Shown: positions 34,766 through 42,388 of the stretch, in pieces
How the letters are laid out: each line of letters opens with the position of its first letter
How positions within the stretch are numbered: the first letter of the stretch is position 1
Origin: Priestia endophytica DSM 13796
Lineage (GTDB): Bacteria; Bacillota; Bacilli; Bacillales; Bacillaceae_H
Assembly: GCF_900115845.1 (NCBI RefSeq)
Contig: NZ_FOXX01000005.1
Location: 186,001-250,000 of the forward strand
Direction of reading: 5' to 3'
Length of the DNA: 64,000 nt
Made by a program: the position numbers and the translations under genes
Notes under the pieces: generated by a model
Told to the model about the DNA's origin: nothing
The model's input: the letters and a program-made list of their open reading frames with translations, nothing else
Databases searched by the model: none

Positions 34766-35740
34766 ATGAGTAACATTCGTAAGATTGCAGAGCTTGCAAA
34801 TGTCTCTATTACAACCGTTTCTAGAGTATTAAATAATCATCCATATGTGGCTGAAGAAAAGCGAAAAGCAGTATTAGACATCATCAAACAGTTAAATTAT
34901 ACCCCTAATATTAATGCGATTCATCTTGCAAAAGGCCACACAGGTATTGTTGGTGTTGTCATTCCTAATATGACTCTTCCTTATTTCAGCGGTGTTATAG
35001 ATGGGATTTCAAATAAAGCGATGGAACATGATTATAAATTAATGATCTATCAAACAAAGTATGAAAGAGAAAAGGAAATTGAAGCCCTAGAAATGTTAAA
35101 GAAAAAGCAAGTTGATGGCCTTATTATTATTTCTCGGAAAGTAGAATGGAGTCTTATCGAATCTTATAGTGAGTACGGTCCTATCCTTATTTGTGAAGAC
35201 CGAGAAAGTAAAAAAGTCTCTACAATCTCAATTAACCATTACGAAGGCTTTGCCATTGGAATGAACTATTTGAGGGAAAAGGGACACAAAAGAGTTGGTT
35301 GCTGTCTTAATCGTTTGGAAGGATCAAATAGTAAAAAAAGGATACAAGCTTACTATGACTTCGGAGAAAAATTTGAAATGAATGTTAGAGAACAGTGGAT
35401 TTTTAAGGGATGTTTATTTATTGAAGACGGGAAAAGAGTGATAGAGCAATTAAAGAAGATGCCTGATCCTCCAACTGCTTTACTTGTTGCAAGTGATTAT
35501 GTTGCAGCAGGGATCATGACGAGCTGTGATGAATACGGGGTAGAAGTTCCAACAGATTTAGCATTCATAGGTTTTGATAATCACCCATTAGCAGAAGCAC
35601 TTCATATTACAACAATTGAACATCCGATTGTAGAGCTTGGTTCAAGAGCTCTTGCCAAAATTCATTCAGTTCTGCATGAAGTAGAATCTCCTTCTCAATC
35701 TCAACTTCCTTTAAAATTAATTGAACGGAGAACCGTATAA
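34766..35740 (+). CDS. LacI-family transcriptional regulator
   Basis: 324 residues. LacI HTH at the N-terminus (IRKIAELANVSITTVSRVLN) with hinge helix about 45-58, then a periplasmic-binding-protein-like effector domain (about 60-320). The ATG at 34766 follows AAGAAGGAGGGAAG; an in-frame ATG 63 bases upstream has no site. No sugar or catabolic genes adjoin it, so neither target nor effector can be inferred; a distant regulon is likely. Confidence 0.85.
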   Translation: MSNIRKIAELANVSITTVSRVLNNHPYVAEEKRKAVLDIIKQLNYTPNINAIHLAKGHTGIVGVVIPNMTLPYFSGVIDGISNKAMEHDYKLMIYQTKYEREKEIEALEMLKKKQVDGLIIISRKVEWSLIESYSEYGPILICEDRESKKVSTISINHYEGFAIGMNYLREKGHKRVGCCLNRLEGSNSKKRIQAYYDFGEKFEMNVREQWIFKGCLFIEDGKRVIEQLKKMPDPPTALLVASDYVAAGIMTSCDEYGVEVPTDLAFIGFDNHPLAEALHITTIEHPIVELGSRALAKIHSVLHEVESPSQSQLPLKLIERRTV

Positions 35741-35766
35741 AAAGGAGGCTATTATTAGCCTCCTTT
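35741..35766. terminator. Terminator between the LacI gene and yfiY
   Basis: AAAGGAGGCTA and TAGCCTCCTTT around a four-base loop between convergent genes. Confidence 0.8.
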
Positions 35767-35769
35767 ATG

Positions 35770-36735
35770 TTATTTCTTATTTAAAAAGTATTTTTCAATA
35801 TCATCAAGCATTTTATCTGCTGCAATTACACCACCTGCAGTGTTCCAAACGGCATCATCAACTTTATAAACTTGCCCGTTTTTAGAAACGGAAAGGTTTT
35901 TGAACAGCTCTTTGTTCGTCCACTCTTTTTCTACTTCATTTCCTTTTTTATCGCCTGTATCATACGTGAAATAGAAGAGAACATCTCCATCCATTGCCGG
36001 AATGCGCTCGTCCGTTACACCCATCTCAGCAAAGTCTGCTTTATTTTGTTCTTCAGGACGCTTAAAACCTAGTTGATCTAAAATAATTCCTGCAAATGTA
36101 TCTTTATGATAAATTCTTGTTTCACCGGCCATAAAGCGAACAAGCGAGACTTTTTTATTTGTTTCATCCCCAAGCTCCTCTTTTAGTCCAGCAACACGAT
36201 TATCAAAATCACTTAATACTTTATTTCCTTCTTTTTCTTTATTAACTGTTTTTGCATACACCTTGAAGTTTTCCTTCCAATCTCCACGAAGTTCTTCAGT
36301 GAAAACAGTTGGAGCAATAGCATTTAACTTATCATATACTTTCTCTTGTCGTACTTTATTTCCAATGATTAAATCTGGTTTAAGAGACGCAATTGTTTCA
36401 AGACTTGGCTCCATTTCTGTTCCGACAACTTCAACGTCTTTCATGTCATCTTTAATATGGTTATACCATGGGTTGCCTGTCCATGATTGAACAGCACCAA
36501 CAGGTTTAATACCAAGTGCAAGAAGGGCCTCTGTTCCTTCATTTGTTAACACAACAACCCGTTTCGGATTCTCTGGAACTTTAGATTCTCCCATTGCATG
36601 TTTAATTGTTATTGTTTCTTTTTCGCTGCTTTTTTCCTTTCCTGAACTTTCACTATTTCCGCATCCTGCTAATACAAATAGAAATGTTAGGATAGTAAAA
36701 AGAGCAAGAAAACGGTTTTTTGTACCCCTAAGCAT
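35770..36735 (-). CDS. yfiY: YfiY-like siderophore-binding lipoprotein
   Basis: 321 residues. Signal peptide with lipobox LAGC, lipidated Cys25, followed by a Ser/Glu/Lys linker and a class III (FecB/FhuD-type) binding domain: RVVVLTNEGTEALLALGIKPVG, LKPDLIIGNKV, and a long connecting helix. In B. subtilis YfiY binds hydroxamate-citrate siderophores (schizokinen, arthrobactin). Divergent from its permease genes over a Fur-controlled intergenic region. Confidence 0.85.
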   Translation of the reverse strand: MLRGTKNRFLALFTILTFLFVLAGCGNSESSGKEKSSEKETITIKHAMGESKVPENPKRVVVLTNEGTEALLALGIKPVGAVQSWTGNPWYNHIKDDMKDVEVVGTEMEPSLETIASLKPDLIIGNKVRQEKVYDKLNAIAPTVFTEELRGDWKENFKVYAKTVNKEKEGNKVLSDFDNRVAGLKEELGDETNKKVSLVRFMAGETRIYHKDTFAGIILDQLGFKRPEEQNKADFAEMGVTDERIPAMDGDVLFYFTYDTGDKKGNEVEKEWTNKELFKNLSVSKNGQVYKVDDAVWNTAGGVIAADKMLDDIEKYFLNKK

Positions 36736-36756
36736 ATCTTCATCCCCCTCAATATA

Positions 36757-36771
36757 TGAAAATCATTATCA
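36757..36771 (-). promoter_or_regulatory. Fur box of yfiY
   Basis: TGAAAATCATTATCA matches the 15-bp Fur consensus TGATAATNATTATCA at all but one informative position; it lies just upstream of the yfiY start. Confidence 0.8.
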
Positions 36772-36812
36772 ATTAGATAATAGGAGAAAGAAAATAGAAA
36801 GTCAATAATAAT

Positions 36813-36827
36813 TGAAAATGATTTTCA
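36813..36827 (+). promoter_or_regulatory. Fur box of yfiZ-yfhA-yusV
   Basis: TGAAAATGATTTTCA, a perfect 7-1-7 palindrome in the Fur pattern, immediately upstream of the -35 box. Confidence 0.8.
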
Positions 36828-36833
36828 AAGTCA

Positions 36834-36862
36834 TTGACAGTATTTTTATCATCTCATACACT
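36834..36862 (+). promoter_or_regulatory. Promoter of yfiZ-yfhA-yusV
   Basis: TTGACA at 36834-36839, 17-base spacer, TACACT at 36857-36862. Confidence 0.7.
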
Positions 36863-36917
36863 AAAGAGAGAAAAAAACAGAAAATTTTATACTTAAGATA
36901 GAATAGGGGTCACCGTT

Positions 36918-37922
36918 ATGAATCTGAGCACACCTCTTCAAAGAAGTCTTGGACTTTTTTTGCTCATTCTCTTGTTAATACTTTGTATGTGTCTAAGTGT
37001 TTTAATGGGTTATACAAATACAGGAATACATACTGTTATAAATGCCGTATCGCATTTTAATGGTTCCAATGAGCAAATTGTCGTAAGAACTGTGCGAATC
37101 CCACGAGCTTTGATTGCAACGGCAATAGGAAGTAGCTTAGCTATCTCTGGTTTGCTTTTGCAAGCTTTAACTAAAAATCCGCTCGCTTCACCAGATATTA
37201 TTGGCTTTAATGCAGGAGCAAGTTTTTTCATTGTGATAGGACTTATGCTTTTTTCTATCAATTCGTTGCAAGGATTCACTTGGCTTGCTTTTTTAGGAGC
37301 TGCTTTTTCAGGCATTATCGTTTACTTGCTTGCTTCCGCTGGGCGAGATGGTCTTACACCAATGAAGCTTACATTAGCAGGAGCAGCGATTGCAGCAATG
37401 TTTGCTTCCTTAACACAAGGTTTACTTGTTTTGGATGAACAGGCTCTTGAACAGATGCTCTTCTGGTTGTCTGGTTCTGTACAAGGCCGTGATTTATCAC
37501 TTTTACAAGCTGTTTTACCTTATCTTGTAGGAGCAACAGCTGTCTCCTTATTTTTAGGAGGAAAATTAAATACACTAGCAATGGGTGAAGAGGTAGCTCT
37601 TGGACTTGGTCAACGAACAGGAACTGTCAAACTAATAACAGCAGTTGTGACCATTCTGTTAGCAGGAGGAGCAGTTGCTGTAGCAGGACCAATTGGCTTT
37701 GTTGGCATTATTATTCCACAGCTTGCTCGTTTTGTGATTGGAAATGATTATCGCTGGCTCATTCCGTACAGCGGAGTCCTAGGAGCTGTGCTACTCCTTC
37801 TAGCAGATATTGGAGCACGATATGTAATTATGCCAGAAGAAGTGCCTGTGGGAATTATGACGGCTATTTTGGGAACTCCTTTTTTCATATACATTGCGCG
37901 TAGAAAAGGAGAGGTTTTATGA
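36918..37922 (+). CDS. yfiZ: YfiZ-like siderophore permease (FecCD family)
   Basis: 334 residues, about nine or ten membrane segments. FecCD/BtuC signatures: RTVRIPRALIATAIGSSLAISG, QALTKNPLASPDIIGFNAGAS and the C-terminal GFVGIIIPQLARF coupling region. Forms a heterodimer with the next gene product. A four-base overlap couples the two. Confidence 0.88.
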   Translation: MNLSTPLQRSLGLFLLILLLILCMCLSVLMGYTNTGIHTVINAVSHFNGSNEQIVVRTVRIPRALIATAIGSSLAISGLLLQALTKNPLASPDIIGFNAGASFFIVIGLMLFSINSLQGFTWLAFLGAAFSGIIVYLLASAGRDGLTPMKLTLAGAAIAAMFASLTQGLLVLDEQALEQMLFWLSGSVQGRDLSLLQAVLPYLVGATAVSLFLGGKLNTLAMGEEVALGLGQRTGTVKLITAVVTILLAGGAVAVAGPIGFVGIIIPQLARFVIGNDYRWLIPYSGVLGAVLLLLADIGARYVIMPEEVPVGIMTAILGTPFFIYIARRKGEVL

Positions 37923-38974
37923 ACAAATATACACCTTTTCGGATGCGTAATAGCTTTTCATTTTTGATAGATCGGAAATCATTAAGCATTAATATGGTCT
38001 TTTTTGTCTTATTGTTGGGGAGCGCGATTGTTGTAATAGGGCTTGGAGAGCAGTTTATTTCACCTCTAAAAGTTGTCGCTGTCTTGTTCGGGAATGGCGA
38101 TCCTTTTTCAACACTTATTGTTAACTCCTTTCGTTTACCTCGAATCATTATTGCGATGCTTGTTGGCATTTGTTTAGCAATCGCAGGTGCAATTTTACAA
38201 GGAGTGGTAAAAAACCCTATTGCATCTCCTGATATCATTGGAATTACAGGAGGAGCTGCTGCTGCCGTTGTGCTATTTTTAAATCTTTTTAGTACAGATA
38301 GTGGGACACTAACTGTGAGTATCGATTGGCTTCCGCTTGCAGCATTTACTGGGGCCTGTATCGTTTCTATTCTTCTTTACCTTTTTGCATGGCAAGGTGG
38401 AGTTTCACCAGTTCGAATGGTTCTTGTAGGTATTGGGATGTGGGCTTTTACAAAAGCTGCAACAACGCTTCTTCTTATTATGGGACCGATCCATCAACAA
38501 AGTCAGGCAAATATTTGGATTACAGGATCAGTATATGGAGCTTCATGGGAAGGAGTTCGGATTCTTTTTCCTATTACGCTTATTTTATTTTTTGTTACAA
38601 TAGTGATGATTAGAATGATTAACATTCAAGAGTTTGGAGAAGACGTAGCAACTTCAGTTGGAAACCGTGTTCAACTTTCCCGCTTTTTCCTACTGCTTGT
38701 AAGCACAGCATTAACAGGAAGCGCCGTTGCTTTTGGTGGAGGGATTAGTTTTGTCGGTTTATTAGCTCCACATATTGCAAGAAGACTTGTAGGATCATCA
38801 TTTGGGGCGTTAATTCCACTAAGTGCTTTTATTGGAGCAATTTTAGTTTTAATTTCAGATACAATTGGAAGAGTTGTATTTCTTCCATTAGAGATACCAG
38901 CCGGAGTCTTTACGGCAGCTGTCGGAGCTCCTTATTTTATTTTTTTACTCTACAAACAGCGCAATGTAGGATAG
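37919..38974 (+). CDS. yfhA: YfhA-like siderophore permease (FecCD family)
   Basis: 351 residues, about nine or ten membrane segments, with the same FecCD signatures (NSFRLPRIIIAMLVGICLAIAG, GVVKNPIASPDIIG, GISFVGLLAPHIARR). Second half of the permease heterodimer for the YfiY lipoprotein. Followed 67 bases later by the ATPase gene. Confidence 0.88.
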   Translation: MNKYTPFRMRNSFSFLIDRKSLSINMVFFVLLLGSAIVVIGLGEQFISPLKVVAVLFGNGDPFSTLIVNSFRLPRIIIAMLVGICLAIAGAILQGVVKNPIASPDIIGITGGAAAAVVLFLNLFSTDSGTLTVSIDWLPLAAFTGACIVSILLYLFAWQGGVSPVRMVLVGIGMWAFTKAATTLLLIMGPIHQQSQANIWITGSVYGASWEGVRILFPITLILFFVTIVMIRMINIQEFGEDVATSVGNRVQLSRFFLLLVSTALTGSAVAFGGGISFVGLLAPHIARRLVGSSFGALIPLSAFIGAILVLISDTIGRVVFLPLEIPAGVFTAAVGAPYFIFLLYKQRNVG

Positions 38975-39041
38975 GGAAACAGAAGTTTATGGAGTGTATA
39001 AGTGAGAAAAGAAAATTTCTGTTGAAGGAGCGTTAGCAGAT

Positions 39042-39872
39042 ATGAAGGCAATGGAAACAAAAGATTTAACATTAGGATATGGAGAAACGGTTATTATTGA
39101 CGAACTGAACTTGGAAATCCCTAAAGGAGAGATAACCGTTTTTATTGGGGGAAACGGCTGTGGAAAATCAACGTTGCTTCGTTCAATGGCACGTTTGTTA
39201 AAACCACAGCAAGGCTCTGTTGTACTTGAGGGAGAAATGATGAGCAAAATTGCTACAAAAGAAGTGGCTAAAAAGCTTGCTATTTTACCACAGGGCCCTG
39301 TAGCTCCAGAAGGACTTACTGTATTACAACTTGTAAAGCAAGGACGTTATCCTTATCAAAACTGGTTGAAACAGTGGTCTGAAGAAGATGAGAGAAAAGT
39401 CCAGAATGCGCTTGAATCAACAGGGATGAGCGCTCTTGCAGATCGCCACGTTGATTCCCTTTCAGGCGGTCAACGTCAAAGAGCATGGATTGCTATGACG
39501 CTTGCTCAAGATACAGAAATTATTTTGCTTGACGAACCAACAACATATCTAGATATGACACACCAAATTGAAATTTTAGATTTGCTATTTGATTTAAATG
39601 AGAAAGAACAGCGTACGATTGTAATGGTACTTCATGATCTGAACCTTGCCTGTCGCTATGCTCACCATATTGTAGCTATTCGTGATAAAAAAGTATATGC
39701 ACAAGGGCGTCCAGAAGATATTGTAAGCTGTGAACTTGTAAAGAACGTTTTTGAAATGAGCTGTCAAGTAACGGTTGATCCGCTCTTTGGAACACCTCTT
39801 TGTATTCCACATGGAAAAGGAAGATGTATTGTTCAGCAAGTAACGAAAAATCAAAATGCAGACGTTGGATAA
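39042..39872 (+). CDS. yusV: YusV-like siderophore importer ATPase
   Basis: 276 residues, FecE/FhuC-type ATPase: Walker [10 protein letters not shown], signature [10 protein letters not shown], Walker [14 protein letters not shown]-loop LHD. In B. subtilis the yfi genes lack their own ATPase and borrow YusV from a distant locus; here it follows the permeases directly, supporting that partnership. The start is placed by family alignment; the upstream GAAGGAGCG is suitable. Confidence 0.88.
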   Translation: MKAMETKDLTLGYGETVIIDELNLEIPKGEITVFIGGNGCGKSTLLRSMARLLKPQQGSVVLEGEMMSKIATKEVAKKLAILPQGPVAPEGLTVLQLVKQGRYPYQNWLKQWSEEDERKVQNALESTGMSALADRHVDSLSGGQRQRAWIAMTLAQDTEIILLDEPTTYLDMTHQIEILDLLFDLNEKEQRTIVMVLHDLNLACRYAHHIVAIRDKKVYAQGRPEDIVSCELVKNVFEMSCQVTVDPLFGTPLCIPHGKGRCIVQQVTKNQNADVG

Positions 39873-39918
39873 GAAGCAAGCGGTAAAGGGAAACCTTTAA
39901 AAGCTTGGAGGGATGATA

Positions 39919-40173
39919 ATGAAAGAAGAGTTCCAAGGTCAATTTTCAGCATTAATTGAAAAATATACAGAGCTTATGCTTGGAGATACGTCAGAAGAAC
40001 TTCAAGAAAAAATCAAAATGTGGGCTCTGTATACCCATATCTCCAAAACGATGCCACCTCTTGCTAAACATTGGAACAGTCAGTATCCAGATGCAAAGAA
40101 AGAAATGATTGATCTTGTGCGTGAGATTAAAGAACTAAACGAGAGACATCGGGAAAATCAAAAAAAGGCTTGA
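39919..40173 (+). CDS. yusU: YusU-like small protein (DUF2573)
   Basis: 84 residues, helical, soluble, ending in a charged segment (ELNERHRENQKK). Matches the DUF2573/YusU family that adjoins yusV in Bacillus. ATG at 39919 is preferred over 39913 because GGAGGG is then six to seven bases away. Function unknown. Its stop lies within the stem of the terminator. Confidence 0.75.
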   Translation: MKEEFQGQFSALIEKYTELMLGDTSEELQEKIKMWALYTHISKTMPPLAKHWNSQYPDAKKEMIDLVREIKELNERHRENQKKA

Positions 40174-40198
40174 TACTTTAGTATCAAGCCTTTTTTTA
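40163..40198. terminator. Bidirectional terminator between yusU and yusN
   Basis: AGGCTTGATACT (40166-40177) and AGTATCAAGCCT (40180-40191) with A-run before and T-run after. Confidence 0.85.
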
Positions 40199-40516
40199 AT
40201 GAGTTGGAAATTGATTCATATATCCTTGGAATTGTTCATAGCTTTGCTGAAGTTTATTTGAGTCCTGAGCCTCAATACCATAAAAGCCCTTTTTAAACAT
40301 AAGATTATAAATCTCACGCTGACAGTCTTGTGACTCGTTAAAGATTACTGAAATCTCTTGATATAGTTCATCATGACTAAATTCATTAAGAGCCGTGCAA
40401 TATGAAGCTGTCATATATTTCTCGGTTGAAAGGATGTCTGTAATAAAATCAAGATCATTCATTGCAGATGTCTTGTTAATGGGTAATTCTGGGTTTTTGA
40501 TTTTCTGATCAGCCAT
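40196..40516 (-). CDS. yusN: YusN-like spore coat protein (CotF family)
   Basis: 106 residues with a CotF-type helical domain: DLDFITDILSTEKYMTASYCTALNEF, then FNESQDCQREIYNLMFKKGFY. Expected in the spore coat, made in the mother cell. It follows the 90-residue paralogue by 14 bases and lies, as in B. subtilis, between fadM and the yusU/yusV region. RBS AAAGGAGAA. Confidence 0.8.
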   Translation of the reverse strand: MADQKIKNPELPINKTSAMNDLDFITDILSTEKYMTASYCTALNEFSHDELYQEISVIFNESQDCQREIYNLMFKKGFYGIEAQDSNKLQQSYEQFQGYMNQFPTH

Positions 40517-40530
40517 CGTTTAGTTCTCCT

Positions 40531-40803
40531 TTACTGTAAAATTTGCTGTGATTGTGTATTTTCAAGATGAGGTAAGATTCTCTCATAATGGCGCTGATGC
40601 ATTTTACATACTTTTTCAATTTCTTGTGCAATCTCTGCATCTTGACATTGAGAAGCAAAGAAATGTGCTTTTTTCATTGCTACTAAGTTCCACGTTAGCA
40701 TATCTGTAATATAAAGAGCGTCTTTTGTAGAAATGACTTTTGGTGGTTCCATAAACATTGGTTGTGATTGATTTGTACTTTGTTCATTCATTTCATTTTG
40801 CAT
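40531..40803 (-). CDS. Small CotF-like coat protein
   Basis: 90 residues: a Gln/Asn/Ser-rich head (about 1-25), then a helical region ISTKDALYITDMLTWNLVAMKK and HFFASQCQDAEIAQEI, resembling the helical pair of CotF-type proteins. It precedes the yusN-like gene and shares its transcript. Probably a spore coat or coat-associated protein; I infer this from the pairing, not from a firm family match. RBS AAGGAGGG. Confidence 0.65.
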   Translation of the reverse strand: MQNEMNEQSTNQSQPMFMEPPKVISTKDALYITDMLTWNLVAMKKAHFFASQCQDAEIAQEIEKVCKMHQRHYERILPHLENTQSQQILQ

Positions 40804-41117
40804 AAAAATCCCTCCTTAAGGCAAAAAAATTCTCCTTTATTTTGGCTTCTTTAGGATGTTCCTATTCACCGGAATTTTCATATTATATAGCATAAATATA
40901 TGTTTGAATAAAAAGAGAAAAATCCCTGAGTAAATGAGCCTACTTTTTGAAAAAATGTTTGTCTTTTTTTGGGGAAGGGTAAATTTCTAGTACGTTACCC
41001 TTTACATGTAGAAATATTTAAAGATATTCAATCTAGCTCTGATGGTCTACTGTTGTTTTAAAGGAATGAAATCATTTAAGTAGCATTAAATGTTATTTAA
41101 TCAAGGGGGAGAAAGAA
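40804..41117. other. Intergenic region between coat genes and fadM
   Basis: 314 bases, no gene seen. It holds the leader of the coat genes, with a minus-strand CATATATTT element near 40890 that could serve as a sigma-E or sigma-K -10, and an inverted repeat at 40975-41002 on the fadM side. Confidence 0.5.
40975..41002. repeat. Inverted repeat AAGGGTAA-N12-TTACCCTT upstream of fadM
   Basis: Perfect 8-bp arms separated by 12 bases, about 115 bases before the fadM start. No T-run, so it looks like an operator for an unidentified dimeric regulator. Confidence 0.4.
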
Positions 41118-42035
41118 ATGGAACAAGCAATGCGAGGTTTTTTTCTATATTTATCTAGGAATAAAGCGCTTACGAAAGTAGCTAAAAAGTATGGTTTACA
41201 ATTTGGGGCTAAACGATTTGTAGCAGGGGATACAATTAATTTAGCAGTGGATGTTATTAGAGGGTTAAATAATAAAGGATTAGACGTTACGATTGATTAT
41301 CTTGGTGAGTTTATTGAAAGCGAAGAAGAAGCAATGGAAATGACAAATCAGTGCATTGAAGCAATACAAGCAATCGGACGTGAAAGTATAGAGTCTCAAC
41401 TTTCTCTTAAGCTCACATCACTTGGACTTGATTTGTCTTCAGATATAGCAATACAAAATATGAAGCGTATTTTAGATGAAGCAGAGACAAACGGTGTGTT
41501 TGTAACAATTGATATGGAAGATTATTCACGCTGTGAGAAAACGCTTAGAATCTTCAAAGAACTTAAAACAAAGTATGATAATATTGGAACCGTAATTCAA
41601 GCCTATTTGCGCCGGACAGAAAATGATATGAAAGAACTTGATGCATACGAGCCAAATTTGCGTCTTGTTAAAGGGGCATACAAGGAACCAAAAGAAGTAG
41701 TTTTCCCAAAAAAGCAGGATGTTGATGAGAATTTTAAGAAGATTATTGAAATGCACATGCTCAATGGACATTATACAGCTGTTGCAACACATGATGACAA
41801 GATTATCGAATACACAAAAAATCTAGTTCTAAAACATAACATCCCAAAGGAACAGTTTGAGTTTCAAATGCTGTATGGAATTCGAACTGAAAAGCAGGAA
41901 GAGCTTGTGAAAGATGGATACAGAATGAGGGTATATGTTCCATATGGGACAGATTGGTATGGCTATTTTATGAGAAGATTAGCAGAGCGTCCTGCAAACG
42001 TCGCTTTTGTTTTAAAAGGAATGAGCAAAAAGTAG
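41118..42035 (+). CDS. fadM: Proline dehydrogenase (FadM/YusM)
   Basis: 305 residues, FAD-dependent PutA-type TIM barrel oxidising proline to pyrroline-5-carboxylate. Visible landmarks are LKLTSLGLDLS, FVTIDMEDYSRC, IQAYLRRTENDM, RLVKGAYKEPKEV, ATHDDKII, FQMLYGIR, and the C-terminal RRLAERPANVAF. Full length for the monofunctional enzyme. Located next to yuzL and the fadNAE operon as in B. subtilis. The ATG follows AAGGGGGAG. Confidence 0.92.
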   Translation: MEQAMRGFFLYLSRNKALTKVAKKYGLQFGAKRFVAGDTINLAVDVIRGLNNKGLDVTIDYLGEFIESEEEAMEMTNQCIEAIQAIGRESIESQLSLKLTSLGLDLSSDIAIQNMKRILDEAETNGVFVTIDMEDYSRCEKTLRIFKELKTKYDNIGTVIQAYLRRTENDMKELDAYEPNLRLVKGAYKEPKEVVFPKKQDVDENFKKIIEMHMLNGHYTAVATHDDKIIEYTKNLVLKHNIPKEQFEFQMLYGIRTEKQEELVKDGYRMRVYVPYGTDWYGYFMRRLAERPANVAFVLKGMSKK

Positions 42036-42069
42036 AAAAAGACTTGCTACTATTTTAGCAAGTCTTTTT
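42036..42069. terminator. Bidirectional terminator between fadM and yuzL
   Basis: AAAAAGACTTGCTA and TAGCAAGTCTTTTT around six bases. Confidence 0.85.
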
Positions 42070-42073
42070 ATCG

Positions 42074-42220
42074 TTAATGTCCTTGTGTATTTTCTTGCTT
42101 GTACTGTTGATTTTGTGATTTTTGTTTTCCCGTATTATCTCTTCCATGAGGACCTGCATTTCCTTTCACACTTGCAGCGCTTACGCCATTTCGAGACGGA
42201 TTTTTTTGCAAACGTGCCAT
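42074..42220 (-). CDS. yuzL: YuzL-like small protein, 48 residues
   Basis: Reading on the minus strand from ATG 42220 gives MARLQKNPSRNGVSAASVKG, then a Gly/Asn/Gln/Lys-rich tail ending TQGH. This is the YuzL family (about 45 residues), sited between fadM and fadN in B. subtilis too. Strong GGGAGGTGG upstream. Basic, low-complexity, like small spore or DNA-associated proteins, but its role is unknown. Confidence 0.8.
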   Translation of the reverse strand: MARLQKNPSRNGVSAASVKGNAGPHGRDNTGKQKSQNQQYKQENTQGH

Positions 42221-42346
42221 CGCATAACCACCTCCCTTTTTTAACATAACCTGAAAAAAGCAAAATAACCAAACGTTTAGTATTGAGAAAATTCTAAAAA
42301 TAATATATATTAAAAGAAGGGTAAATAAGGCGTTTTTTAGCCATAA

Positions 42347-42364
42347 AATGAATGGTCATTCATT
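42347..42364 (+). promoter_or_regulatory. FadR operator of fadN-fadA-fadE
   Basis: AATGAATG-GT-CATTCATT, fitting the Bacillus FadR consensus of TGAATGA-type inverted repeats. It is 25 bases before the fadN start; FadR releases it on binding long-chain acyl-CoA. Confidence 0.8.
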
Positions 42365-42388
42365 CAATAGGGTTTGGAGGGAATTTAT

